Shown: positions 33,033 through 41,219 of the stretch, in pieces
How positions within the stretch are numbered: the stretch's first letter is position 1
Layout: the number at the start of each line of letters is the position of its first letter
DNA from: Arthrobacter humicola
GTDB taxonomy: Bacteria > Actinomycetota > Actinomycetes > Actinomycetales > Micrococcaceae
NCBI RefSeq assembly: GCF_022803015.1
Contig: NZ_JAFKON010000002.1
Coordinates: 124,001-188,000, forward strand
Direction: 5' to 3'
Length of the DNA: 64,000 bases
Translations under genes and position numbers: made by a program
Notes under the pieces: model-generated
The model's input: the letters and a program-made list of their open reading frames with translations, nothing else
Database searches by the model: none
Told to the model about the DNA's origin: nothing

Positions 33033-33626
33033 CTAGTTTACGGCCTCCGCGGAATCGCCCGGAGCATCATGGCGCAGGGTCAGTCCGGACAACATCCACA
33101 GGACGCCGCTGATGATGGCCCCGCCGCCGGCAACGCCGAGGAGGGCGTGCGGGCCGAGGCCGATGAAGAACGGCAGCGCGATCGCAGTGCCCAGTCCGAT
33201 CACGCCGGAGGCGATCCAGTCACGGGCCAGCACGGACCGGCCGCGCCCACGAATGCCCGCGAACAGCTCCGCGGCGCCGGCCACGCCCAGGCCCAGGGCC
33301 GCGATGGTTCCGAAGACGAGCGGGGCAGGGATCAGGGCCACGGCCGCGCCGGCTCCGGCCAGGGCTGCCCCGCCGGCGGAGAGGACTCTGCCAGCGCCTT
33401 CCCGCGGGGGGAATCCGGTCTTGGGCACGGTCCAGATCATCACCACACCGGTGGCCAGCAGGTAGAGGCCGCCGGCCCAGCCCATGCCCGATTCGGGCGG
33501 CGCCGCCCAGAACACGGTGACCGCGCCAAACACGAGCGCGACGGCCGCCCTGACAAGCACGGGCTTGAAGAGGTCGGCCGCGGCGCGGATGGCAGGGGTC
33601 GCGTCAGGCGCTGCGGGAAGAGTCAC
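33033..33626 (-). CDS. multi-pass membrane protein, HdeD/DUF308-like
   Basis: A 197-residue hydrophobic protein with about six helices (ALVFGAVTVFWAAPP, GLYLLATGVVMIWTVP, LAGAGAAVALIPAPLVFG, ALGLGVAGAAELFAGI, ASGVIGLGTAIALPFFIG, GGAIISGVLWMLSGL). The repeat of helix pairs and small-residue content resemble HdeD/DUF308 proteins, though the match is weak. No catalytic motif is seen. Confidence 0.6.
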   Translation of the reverse strand: MTLPAAPDATPAIRAAADLFKPVLVRAAVALVFGAVTVFWAAPPESGMGWAGGLYLLATGVVMIWTVPKTGFPPREGAGRVLSAGGAALAGAGAAVALIPAPLVFGTIAALGLGVAGAAELFAGIRGRGRSVLARDWIASGVIGLGTAIALPFFIGLGPHALLGVAGGGAIISGVLWMLSGLTLRHDAPGDSAEAVN

Positions 33627-33685
33627 CCGTCCAGTTTAGTGCGAAGCCGCCGCATCGCACGTCTGCCGGCGGCGCCTGCCCGCAC

Positions 33686-35041
33686 TCACCGCGCGCCGAG
33701 CACCATCCACCGGTCCGTCCGGGCCCGGAGGCCCAGCGTCAGCGCCCGCGCCGCCATGTAGCCGAGTGAGAACGCGGCCCACAGCCAGAGCAATCCGGCG
33801 CGGGCACCGGCGCCGGAATACAGCACGGCCAGCAGCAGCGGCAGGTAGGCAGCGAGGTTGACGACGCCGGCGATCGCCAGGTAGCGGGCGTCGCCCGCGC
33901 CGATGAGGACGCCGTCGAGGACGAAGACGTACCCGGCCAGCGGCTGCCCGGCGGCGAGCACCCACAGGGCGAGGGTCAGTGCCGCCCGGACTTCGGCGTC
34001 GGGCGTGAAGAGGGCGCCCGCCCACGGTGCCGCGGCTGCCAGAAGGATTCCGGTCAGGACACCGAAGCCGACCCCCCACCGGGTCATGGTGCGCGTCAGC
34101 GCGCGTGCCGCCACCGGCCGGGCAGCGCCGAGTTCCTTGCCGATCAAGGCCTGGGCCGCGATCGCGAGGGCGTCGAGGGCGAAAGCGAAGAACGTGAAGA
34201 TGGTCATGGCCAGCTGATGCGCGGCGAGATTGACCGGCCCCTGGGCGGTGACCACCACCACCGTGGCGAGAATCGCGATCCGCAGGCTGAGCGTGCGCAG
34301 CATCAGCCAGGAACCCACCCCGGTCAGGGCCCGGATGCCACGCAAGTCCGGCCGCAGGGACACCCCGTTGTTGCGGGCATTGCGCCGGACGATCAGCACA
34401 TAGACGGCCGCCATGGCCCACTGCGCAATGCTCGTGCCCACGGCCGAGCCGGTCACGGACCAGCCCAACCCGTAGACGAGGACAAGGTTCAGCGCGATGT
34501 TCAGCGTGAAACCCGCGGCGGCGACGATCAGCGGGGTCCGGGTGTCCTGGAGTCCGCGCAGCACCCCGGTGCCCGCGAAGATGAGCAGCATCGCCACGAG
34601 GCCGGGCATGGACCCGCGCAGGTAGTCCACGGCAAAGGCATGCACCTCGCCGTCGGCGCCCATCAGGTCCAGGAGCGGCCCCGCGGCCAGGAACCCGGCG
34701 ACCGCAAGGACGAGCCCGAGCAGCAGCGCCAACCAGATGCCGTCACGCCCGGCGGCGAGGGCTTTGGCCAGCTGGCCGTTGCCGATGGCCCGCGCCACTG
34801 CCGGGGTGGTGGAGTACGCGAGGAACACCATCAGTCCGACTGCCGTGTGCAGGACCGCCGATGCCAGCCCGACGCCGGCCAGTTCGGCTACGCCGAGATG
34901 GCCCACAATGGCCGAATCCGCGAGCAGGAACAGCGGCTCGGCGATCAGGGCGCCGAAGGCCGGCACTGCCAGGCGCAGGATTTCCCGGCGCTGCCCGGTA
35001 GTCGGCGGCGGGGCGGTGGACAGCGGCGGGGAAGGTTGCAC
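33686..35041 (-). CDS. MATE-family efflux transporter (DinF-like)
   Basis: A 451-residue, 12-helix MATE protein. It opens with EILRLAVPAFGALIAEPLFLLADSAIVGHLG, has the DinF-type ATPAVARAIGNG stretch near residue 65, and a second repeat beginning RTLSLRIAILATVVVV with HQLAMTIFTFFAFALDALAIAAQALIG. It would export cationic drugs or metabolites using a Na+ or H+ gradient. The start is a GTG at 35041. It is 148 bp from the divergent DoxX gene; the palindrome between them could affect both. Confidence 0.87.
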   Translation of the reverse strand: MQPSPPLSTAPPPTTGQRREILRLAVPAFGALIAEPLFLLADSAIVGHLGVAELAGVGLASAVLHTAVGLMVFLAYSTTPAVARAIGNGQLAKALAAGRDGIWLALLLGLVLAVAGFLAAGPLLDLMGADGEVHAFAVDYLRGSMPGLVAMLLIFAGTGVLRGLQDTRTPLIVAAAGFTLNIALNLVLVYGLGWSVTGSAVGTSIAQWAMAAVYVLIVRRNARNNGVSLRPDLRGIRALTGVGSWLMLRTLSLRIAILATVVVVTAQGPVNLAAHQLAMTIFTFFAFALDALAIAAQALIGKELGAARPVAARALTRTMTRWGVGFGVLTGILLAAAAPWAGALFTPDAEVRAALTLALWVLAAGQPLAGYVFVLDGVLIGAGDARYLAIAGVVNLAAYLPLLLAVLYSGAGARAGLLWLWAAFSLGYMAARALTLGLRARTDRWMVLGAR

Positions 35042-35082
35042 GCGTTAACCCTAGCCGGGCCACTGAATCGACCCCGCGCGTC

Positions 35083-35106
35083 ATTTAGTTGACATTTCAA
35101 CTAAAT
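35083..35106. promoter_or_regulatory. perfect 10-4-10 palindrome overlapping a -35 box upstream of the DoxX gene
   Basis: ATTTAGTTGA-CATT-TCAACTAAAT is fully symmetric and stands out as AT-rich. TTGACA (35089-35094) inside it is a perfect -35 box, with a weak -10 (GAGACT, 35113-35118) downstream. The form is that of a MarR-type operator. No MarR gene is in the neighbourhood. Confidence 0.7.
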
Positions 35107-35190
35107 ATCCGGGAGACTGGGACTTGAACGCAACCGAAGCCGCGGCGGCTGAGAGCCGCGACGCCCCCTACTTACGAAACGGTATTTCCC

Positions 35191-35625
35191 ATGAACCAGC
35201 CCGCCCTGACCACCTCCGCCCGAACTATCCTGCGCGTCATCGCCGGCTTCCTTTTCGCCGCCCACGGCTGGCAGAAGTTCAACGAATTCACGATCGCGGG
35301 CACCCAGGCCGCCTTCACCCAGATGGGTGTTCCGGCAGCCCAGGCGGTGGCTCCCGTCGTCGCGACCCTCGAGCTCGTCGGCGGTGTCGCGCTGATCCTG
35401 GGCGTGCTCACCCGCGTGTTTGCGGTCCTTCTCGCACTGGACATGCTCGGCGCCCTGTTCATGGTCCACGCCTCCGCCGGCGTCTTCGTCGCAACCGGCG
35501 GCTATGAACTCGTCCTGATCCTGGCGGCCGCCGCCGCAGCCGTGGCCCTCGTCGGTGCGGGCAAGTTCTCCGCCGACCGCGCCCTCTTCGGCCGCGCCGA
35601 CTCGAAGCTCCGCGTCCTGGCCTAA
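35191..35625 (+). CDS. DoxX-family membrane protein
   Basis: A 144-residue four-helix DoxX protein: ILRVIAGFLFAAHGWQKFNEF at the start, then VAPVVATLELVGGVALILGVLTRVFAVLLALDMLGALFMVH. DoxX proteins take part in thiol/oxidative and quinone-related stress responses and can form complexes with superoxide dismutase in mycobacteria. The AT-rich palindrome 85 bp upstream suggests tight repression by a MarR-like protein. The ribosome-binding site is weak (GGTATTTCCC). A hairpin follows at 35662. Confidence 0.88.
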   Translation: MNQPALTTSARTILRVIAGFLFAAHGWQKFNEFTIAGTQAAFTQMGVPAAQAVAPVVATLELVGGVALILGVLTRVFAVLLALDMLGALFMVHASAGVFVATGGYELVLILAAAAAAVALVGAGKFSADRALFGRADSKLRVLA

Positions 35626-35661
35626 GGCATCCACGGCCTAGCTCACGGCCTGGAGCGCGCG

Positions 35662-35700
35662 ACGACGGGCGGTCACCTTTTGGTGGCCGCCCGCCGTCGT
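35662..35700 (+). terminator. imperfect hairpin terminator after the DoxX gene
   Basis: ACGACGG-GCGGTCACC (35662-35677), loop TTTT, and GGTGGCCGCCCGCCGTCGT (35682-35700) pair with one mismatch and a 3-base bulge. It stands 37 bp after the DoxX stop. Confidence 0.6.
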
Positions 35701-35794
35701 GTGTCTCCAGGGTCATGGCCTGGTTATGGCGTGCCGGACAGCCATTGTGTCGCCGGCCGGCGGCGCCTGCCGGGCCAATCAGTAAACTCACATT

Positions 35795-36769
35795 ATGAGC
35801 GAGAATGCGCCCAATTCCGTGACCCTGCGCTTCCTGGCGGCGCCCACCGATGTCGGCCACAGCGGCTCGGTCGACGCCGGCACCGTGCTCGAGTGGGTGG
35901 ACAAGGCGGCCTATGCCGCCGCCGTCGGCTGGGCAAAGTCCTACTGCGTGACGGCCTACGTGGGGAACATCCACTTCGCGGACCCGGTCAACAGCGGCGA
36001 CATGGTGGAGGTCGAGGCCACGATCGTGTACACCGGGCGGTCCTCGATGCATATCCGCACCGTGGTGTCCTCGGGCGATCCGAAGGGCGGGCCCGCCACC
36101 ATGCGCAGCCAGTGCATCGTGATCTTCGTCGCCGTGGGCGCGGACGGCAAGCCCATACCGGTGCCGCAGTTCGTCCCTGAGACGCCGGATGAAATCGAAC
36201 AGCGGGACCACGCGCTGGCCCGGATCAAGGTCCGCGAGGACATCGTGGAGGCCATGAGCGGACAGGAATATACCGACGCCGGCACGGCCGAGCGCGTGGT
36301 GCTGCGGTTCATGGCCGCGCCCACGGACGTGAACTGGGGCGGCAAGGTGCACGGCGGCATCGTCATGAAGTGGATCGACGAGGCTGCGTACGTCTGCGCC
36401 TCCCGCTACTGCGGCAAGGACACCGTGGCCGTATTCTCCGGCGGTGTGCGGTTCTACCGGCCGCTGCTGATCGGCCACGTCGTAGAGGTGGAGGCCCGGC
36501 TGGTCTACACCGGCACCAAGGGCATGCACATCGCCGTCCACGTCCGGTCCGGAGACCCCAAGGGGCGAGAGCTGAACCTGACCACATACTGCCTGACGGT
36601 CATGGTCGCCCGCGACGAGACCGGCACCTCGGTCCCGATCCCGCAGTGGGTGCCGGTGTCAGCGGAAGATATCCGGCTCCACGCCCACGCCCGCGAACTG
36701 CTGGAAATCCGCGGCCGGGCCCCGGGGAACCGGCTGCCCAACCACCTGCTCGCGGCCGGCGACCGCTAG
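35795..36769 (+). CDS. acyl-CoA thioesterase with two hotdog domains
   Basis: A 324-residue double-hotdog protein. The two halves are homologous: LRFLAAPTDVGHSGSVDAGTVLEWVDKAAY (residues 11-40) and LRFMAAPTDVNWGGKVHGGIVMKWIDEAAY (170-200), each followed by YTGR/YTGTKGMHI and SGDPKG. Position is cytosolic. It hydrolyses acyl-CoA thioesters of medium or long chain. In the first half DAGTV replaces HGG of the second half (VHGGIVMKW), so only the second domain has the usual catalytic-helix start; the first may be partly inactive. Confidence 0.88.
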   Translation: MSENAPNSVTLRFLAAPTDVGHSGSVDAGTVLEWVDKAAYAAAVGWAKSYCVTAYVGNIHFADPVNSGDMVEVEATIVYTGRSSMHIRTVVSSGDPKGGPATMRSQCIVIFVAVGADGKPIPVPQFVPETPDEIEQRDHALARIKVREDIVEAMSGQEYTDAGTAERVVLRFMAAPTDVNWGGKVHGGIVMKWIDEAAYVCASRYCGKDTVAVFSGGVRFYRPLLIGHVVEVEARLVYTGTKGMHIAVHVRSGDPKGRELNLTTYCLTVMVARDETGTSVPIPQWVPVSAEDIRLHAHARELLEIRGRAPGNRLPNHLLAAGDR

Positions 36770-36781
36770 GGCCGGGCGGGG

Positions 36782-38167
36782 CTAGAAGCCGCCGCCACCG
36801 CCGGCGTCGGCGGCCATGTTGGCAAACCGCGAGTAGTGGCCCTGGAAGGCCACCACAATGTCTTTTGTGGGGCCGTTACGGTGCTTGGCGATCAGGATGT
36901 CCGCCTCGCCGGCGCGCGGGGACTCCTTGTCATAGACGTCTTCGCGGTGCAGCAGGATCACCATGTCGGCATCCTGCTCGATGGAGCCGGATTCGCGCAG
37001 GTCCGAGACCATGGGGCGTTTGTCCTGGCGCTGCTCGGAGCCACGGTTCAGCTGCGACAGCGCAATCACCGGCACCTGGAGTTCTTTGGCCAGGAGCTTC
37101 AGGGCACGGGAGAACTCGGAGACTTCCTGCTGGCGGGATTCCACTTTCTTGCCCGAGCTCATGAGCTGCAGGTAGTCCAGGATCACCAGTTTGAGGTCAT
37201 GCTGCTGCTTCAGGCGCCGGCACTTGGCCCGGATCTCCATCAGCGACATGTTGGGGCTGTCATCGATGAACAGCGGCGCATCGTTCATCCGGCCCATGGT
37301 GGTGGCAATCTTGGACCACTGCTCGTCCTTGATGGTGCCCTTGCGGAGGTCCTGGAGGCCGATCGTGGCCTCGGCGGACAGCAGGCGCATGGCGATCTCG
37401 TTGCGGCCCATTTCGAGGGAAAACATGACGGTCGCGAGGTTGTTCTTGATGGCGGCCGAGCGGGCGAAATCCAGAGCGAACGTGGACTTGCCGACGGCCG
37501 GGCGGGCGGCGATGACGATCATCTGGCCGGGATGCAGGCCGTGGGTGAGTTCATCGAGCTCGTAGAAGCCGGTGGGGACACCCACCATGCCCTCGCCGCG
37601 GTGGCCGGAGGCCTCGATCTCGTCCACGGTGGATTCCATGACGTCCTTGAGGACCACATAGTCCTCGGCGGTCCGGCGTTCGGCGACGGCGTAGACCTCG
37701 GCCTGGGCCTGGTTGACCAGGTCTTCTACCTCGCCGTCCTGTCCGTAGCCGAGCTGGACGATCTTGGTGCCGGCGTTGACCAGGCGGCGCAGCACCGCGC
37801 GTTCGCCCACGATTTCAGCGTAGTAACCGGCGTTGGCCGCCGTGGGGACGGTCTGGATGAGTTCGTGCAGGTAGGCGGGTCCGCCGATCCTGTTGATTTC
37901 GCCGCGCTTGGTCAGCTCGTCCGAGACGGTGACGGCGTCCGCGGGCTCGCCGCGGCCATAGAGGTCGATGATGGCCTCGTAGATGGTTTCGTGCGCCGGA
38001 CGGTAGAAGTCCTGGCCACGCAGGATCTCGACGACGTCGGCGATGGCGTCCTTGGACAGCATCATGCCGCCCAGGACTGACTGCTCCGCGGGGATGTCCT
38101 GCGGAGGCTTGCGGCTGCCCTCGGCTCCCCGCGTACCCTCGACTGAGTCCAGATGCGTAACTGACAA
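36782..38167 (-). CDS. dnaB: replicative DNA helicase DnaB
   Basis: A 461-residue hexameric helicase without an intein. The N-terminal domain begins IPAEQSVLGGMMLSKDAIADVVEIL; the RecA-like domain has Walker A (ARPAVGKSTFALDFA), VMFSLEMGRNEIAMRLLS, Walker B (LVILDYLQLM), SQLNRGSEQR and a C-terminal RNGPTKDIVVAFQGHYSRF. It unwinds DNA at the replication fork. In many actinobacteria it follows rplI directly; here about 3.6 kb of other genes lie between. A DnaA-box-rich intergenic region is directly upstream. Confidence 0.96.
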   Translation of the reverse strand: MSVTHLDSVEGTRGAEGSRKPPQDIPAEQSVLGGMMLSKDAIADVVEILRGQDFYRPAHETIYEAIIDLYGRGEPADAVTVSDELTKRGEINRIGGPAYLHELIQTVPTAANAGYYAEIVGERAVLRRLVNAGTKIVQLGYGQDGEVEDLVNQAQAEVYAVAERRTAEDYVVLKDVMESTVDEIEASGHRGEGMVGVPTGFYELDELTHGLHPGQMIVIAARPAVGKSTFALDFARSAAIKNNLATVMFSLEMGRNEIAMRLLSAEATIGLQDLRKGTIKDEQWSKIATTMGRMNDAPLFIDDSPNMSLMEIRAKCRRLKQQHDLKLVILDYLQLMSSGKKVESRQQEVSEFSRALKLLAKELQVPVIALSQLNRGSEQRQDKRPMVSDLRESGSIEQDADMVILLHREDVYDKESPRAGEADILIAKHRNGPTKDIVVAFQGHYSRFANMAADAGGGGGF

Positions 38168-38863
38168 AACTGCCGTCCTTCATTGTGTGCCGCGGCGGAT
38201 GTCCGTTCGCCGCGGCGCGTAAGCACTGCGCCTTATGCCCAATGCCCTCGTACCAGTGCCTTAAGGCCAAGCGCCGAACTGCTGTGATGCGGGCTGCAAA
38301 ACCCGGCACATGCCGGCCGCTCTATTCTTACCAGTCAGCTCCGACAGTTCGCGCCGGCCCAGCGACCGCCGTTATCCACAGTGCTGGTGCGGCCGCAGGG
38401 CACCGGATCCCGGAGTCGGTGTCCTGGCGGGCACCATCCGGCGACCGCAGGTTTTCCGCTTCCCTCGCCCGATATCCTGCTACGTTATCCGCCGCCGGGG
38501 CAGGCACCAACCCGGCCGCCCCGCTGCCCTGTGGATAACCTGTGCACTAGTGCCTGATGCTTGTGCACACTCTGTGGGTAGAGCTGTGGATAGAAAAAAT
38601 GTTAAGCCTGTAATCAGCGCTTGACCTGCGGAAATGTTGCATTTATCTTGTGGACACAAAACAATTTCCGCCAAGCTTCATCCACAGCCTGCACCTTGGG
38701 GCTGGGGATACGATGCGGCACAGGAGGCCACATTTGCAGCCCGATACGCGCATTTTGTGACCGGATTCATTCCCGCCGAGCCGAATTGACGCCAGCAGCG
38801 GCGCACTGTACGCAAGGTGCGGAACATGCTGTGGATAACCGCAATCTGGCATAAGCTCTAATC
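38168..38863. promoter_or_regulatory. 0.7-kb gene-free region with clustered DnaA-box-like 9-mers
   Basis: No gene is seen in these 696 bases. Exact TTATCCACA occurs at 38372-38380 (+), 38530-38538 (-) and 38830-38838 (-). One-mismatch or near forms are TGTGGGTAG (38573-38581), TGTGGATAG (38585-38593), TGTGGACAC (38649-38657) and TCATCCACA (38678-38686). An AT-rich stretch (38590-38680) lies between them. DnaA binding, for dnaB control or a secondary DnaA-titration site, is inference. It is unlikely to be the main origin because dnaA and dnaN are absent. Confidence 0.6.
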
Positions 38864-39310
38864 ATGGGCGATGTACTGATAGTCATGTTGCCTGCCCTTA
38901 TCCTCGCGACGGTGCTCTGGGCGGCGGTCACGGCGTTGAAGCCGCGGAACCACGGCATCTCAGAGGCCGAGCGCTACCAGCAGGAACTGGCGCTCAAGTC
39001 CCAGGCCCACTACGCGGCGCAGGTCCGGGCTGCCGAGGCCTCCCGCGCCCGGATTGAAGCGACCACGCGCCCCAGCCAGAACTCCCAGCAGCAGTCGCAG
39101 CAGGCCGACCACGCCCGCTCCGCCCTGTTGGGCCGGGACAGCTCCGGCCACCAGGATGCGTTGTCCGCCATTGGACACCTGAACCCACAGCTCCTCTTGC
39201 AGCTCCAGTCACTGGCCCACGACGGCCACAAGACGAAGGCCGTCCGGCTGCTGCGGCAATCGACCCGCTCGGACCTGAAGACCGCAAAGAATTACGTAGA
39301 TCGGCTCTAG
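38864..39310 (+). CDS. membrane-anchored protein with L7/L12 C-terminal-like motif
   Basis: A 148-residue protein. One N-terminal membrane helix (VLIVMLPALILATVLWAAVTAL, residues 4-25) is followed by a long helical, glutamine/alanine-rich middle. The C-terminus, HKTKAVRLLRQSTRSDLKTAKNYVDRL, closely follows the ribosomal L7/L12 C-terminal helix pair (K..AI..IR..TGLGLKEAK..V). Such 'L7/L12-like' tails occur in proteins of unknown function. It is three bases upstream of a second gene of similar build and probably co-transcribed. Confidence 0.7.
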   Translation: MGDVLIVMLPALILATVLWAAVTALKPRNHGISEAERYQQELALKSQAHYAAQVRAAEASRARIEATTRPSQNSQQQSQQADHARSALLGRDSSGHQDALSAIGHLNPQLLLQLQSLAHDGHKTKAVRLLRQSTRSDLKTAKNYVDRL

Positions 39311-39313
39311 CAC

Positions 39314-39886
39314 ATGGACTCCCTGCTCATTCCCGTACTGATCCTGGTGCTCGTGGCCGCCGCCGTACTGCTGGCGGTACGGGCGTGGAGCCGCCGCGGC
39401 GAACGCACCAGGCCGGTACCAGCGCCGCAGCCGGACCCCAACTCCGCGGAGCTGGCCCGGACGGCGGCCGCCAGGCTCACCGAGGAGCAGCACCGGCAGC
39501 TCTACGCGCTGATCGCGCAGGGGCAGGCCATGGCCGCCATCAAGGTCTACCTCGAGGCCACAGGCGAGGGCCTCCGAGCGTCCCGCGACGCCGTCGCGGC
39601 GCTGGCAGCCCACCCCCAGCCCTTCCGCGCCCCTGAGCCGGCGCCGGCGGCCATTCCGGACGACGACGACGTGCCGCAGCGGTTCTCGTACCGTTACCGC
39701 GCGATCGCCAGCAAGGGCGATGTCACCCGCGAGGTGAGCAGCAACATGCTCAATGATGAGATCTACGGGAGGATCCGCACCCTGGCCAAGAGCGGCGACA
39801 CCGAGGCCGCAGCGACCGCCCTGACCCGCCACTCGGATATTTCCATGAAACAGGCCCGGGAATTCATCGCACTGCTCGGCGACTGA
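39314..39886 (+). CDS. membrane-anchored protein with two L7/L12-like motifs
   Basis: A 190-residue protein: a single N-terminal helix (LLIPVLILVLVAAAVLLAV), a basic and proline-rich linker, one motif at residues about 66-95 (MAAIKVYLEATGEGLRASRDAVAAL), an acidic linker (PDDDDVPQRF), and a second motif at the end (TEAAATALTRHSDISMKQAREFIALL). The motif spacing matches that of the preceding gene, so the two are probably paralogues from a tandem duplication. Function unknown; membrane-tethered interaction is the obvious guess. Confidence 0.65.
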   Translation: MDSLLIPVLILVLVAAAVLLAVRAWSRRGERTRPVPAPQPDPNSAELARTAAARLTEEQHRQLYALIAQGQAMAAIKVYLEATGEGLRASRDAVAALAAHPQPFRAPEPAPAAIPDDDDVPQRFSYRYRAIASKGDVTREVSSNMLNDEIYGRIRTLAKSGDTEAAATALTRHSDISMKQAREFIALLGD

Positions 39887-39943
39887 ACCCCGCTGGCCCA
39901 CGCCCGCTCCGGGGCCACCCGCACGGCCGGCGACCCGGCAGGG

Positions 39944-40378
39944 CTAGAAGTCGAACAAGTCCCCCAGCCAGCCTTCCTTCTTCTTCGGACGGCGGCGGTC
40001 ATCGTACCGCGGCTGCTCATACCTCGACTGGTCGGGACGCGGACGGTCGCGGCGGTCATCGTACCGGCGCTCGTCATAGCGGCGGTCATCCGGACGCCGG
40101 TCGTCCCGGCGCGGGTCGAGGTTGTACAGAGGCGGCGGAATATGGCCAGCCGCCGCAGGTGAAAACTCAGCAGGTGGAAACGCAGGTGGGACCGCTGCCG
40201 GCGGGACTGGTGCGGCGGGGACGCCGGCTTTCGGGCCCAACGACTCCGCCGCACGGTCGATGATCTTGTCCAGCTCTCCCCGGTCCAGCCACACCCCGCG
40301 GCATTGGGGGCAATAGTCGATCTCCACGCCGCTGCGTTCACTCATGATCAGGTCAATAGAATCCACGGGACACTTCAT
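39944..40378 (-). CDS. zf-TFIIB-domain protein with charged repetitive tail
   Basis: A 144-residue protein. An N-terminal TFIIB-type zinc ribbon reads MKCPVDSIDL and then YCPQCRGVWLDRGELDKII. A proline/alanine-rich linker follows, then a low-complexity region of repeated D-D-R-R-Y/P units (residues about 89-130), and a conserved-looking end, KKKEGWLGDLFDF. The zinc ribbon probably binds metal and nucleic acid or protein. The tail could bind RNA or drive condensation, which is speculation. It lies 75 bp downstream of the FMN reductase gene on the same strand. Confidence 0.8.
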   Translation of the reverse strand: MKCPVDSIDLIMSERSGVEIDYCPQCRGVWLDRGELDKIIDRAAESLGPKAGVPAAPVPPAAVPPAFPPAEFSPAAAGHIPPPLYNLDPRRDDRRPDDRRYDERRYDDRRDRPRPDQSRYEQPRYDDRRRPKKKEGWLGDLFDF

Positions 40379-40452
40379 GTCCCGGACAACGAGCGGGCGG
40401 CCGAAAAGGTTCGGACGGCGCTGCGGGCCCGGAAGCCCGGCGCCGGGCAGAC

Positions 40453-41079
40453 CTACCGCTGGGCAGCGATCCCGGCCAGCAGCTGCTCAAACGGCAGGGA
40501 CTCCAGCGCGGCCGGCTTCTGCTGCGGCCCTGAGTCCTGCAGCAGGGCGACAAACTCCCCCGCTGCCCTGTCCACACGCACCGACAGCGGCGAGCCGCCG
40601 TCGTCGTTGTTTCCCCAGTCCTGCGGCCCGGCGAAAACCGCGGTGGCGGCGATCCGGGTGCGCAGGTAGGTGAACAGCGGCCGCATCGCGAAGTCCAGCA
40701 CCATCTGGTGCCGGTCCGTGCCGGCGGTGGCCCCGATCAGCACGGCCTTGCCTTCGAGCGCCTTGGGATCGAGCACGTCGATGAAGGACTTGAAAAGCCC
40801 GCTGTAGGACGCGCTGAACACGGGGCTGACGGCGATCAGGCCATCAGAGGCCTCGACGCCGGCGATTACTTCGGCGAGCCGCGGAGCCGCATACCCGGTG
40901 ACAAAGTTGTTGGCGATGTCCACGGCGAGGTCCCGCAACTCCAAGACCTCGATGTCCACGGCGTAGCCGGCCGCGGCAAGCTGCCGCTCGACCGAGGCCG
41001 CCAGCTGGTCCGCGAGCAGGCGGCTTGAGGAGGGGACGCCGAGTCCGGCGGAGATAACGGTGATACGGCGGGTTTCCAC
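40453..41079 (-). CDS. NAD(P)H-dependent FMN reductase
   Basis: A 208-residue flavodoxin-like reductase. It has ITVISAGLGVPSSSRLLADQL at the N-terminus for the FMN phosphate, SDGLIAVSPVFSASYSGLFKSFIDVL for the isoalloxazine-site loop, and GKAVLIGATAGTDRHQMVLDFAMRPLFTYL. It belongs to the NADPH:FMN reductase group linked to flavin-dependent oxygenases. It would supply reduced FMN to such enzymes; a partner is not adjacent. Transcribed leftward, with the zf-TFIIB gene downstream. Confidence 0.85.
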   Translation of the reverse strand: METRRITVISAGLGVPSSSRLLADQLAASVERQLAAAGYAVDIEVLELRDLAVDIANNFVTGYAAPRLAEVIAGVEASDGLIAVSPVFSASYSGLFKSFIDVLDPKALEGKAVLIGATAGTDRHQMVLDFAMRPLFTYLRTRIAATAVFAGPQDWGNNDDGGSPLSVRVDRAAGEFVALLQDSGPQQKPAALESLPFEQLLAGIAAQR

Positions 41080-41219
41080 GGAGTGCTCCTAAGTTGAATC
41101 CTGGTCAGCAACGCGACTACATGCGTTTGCATCTACCTCTAGAAGCTCCGGGCAAGGGGATTTATTCCCGGCCACCCTCCCCGCCTGACAGGAATCCCGC
41201 GCTCTGCAAGACTGCCCTC

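Noticed and set aside
38168..38863. Main replication origin oriC
   Set aside because: The region is rich in DnaA boxes, but dnaA, dnaN, rpmH and gyrase genes are not adjacent, and the box order does not match known actinobacterial origins. A secondary DnaA site is more likely.
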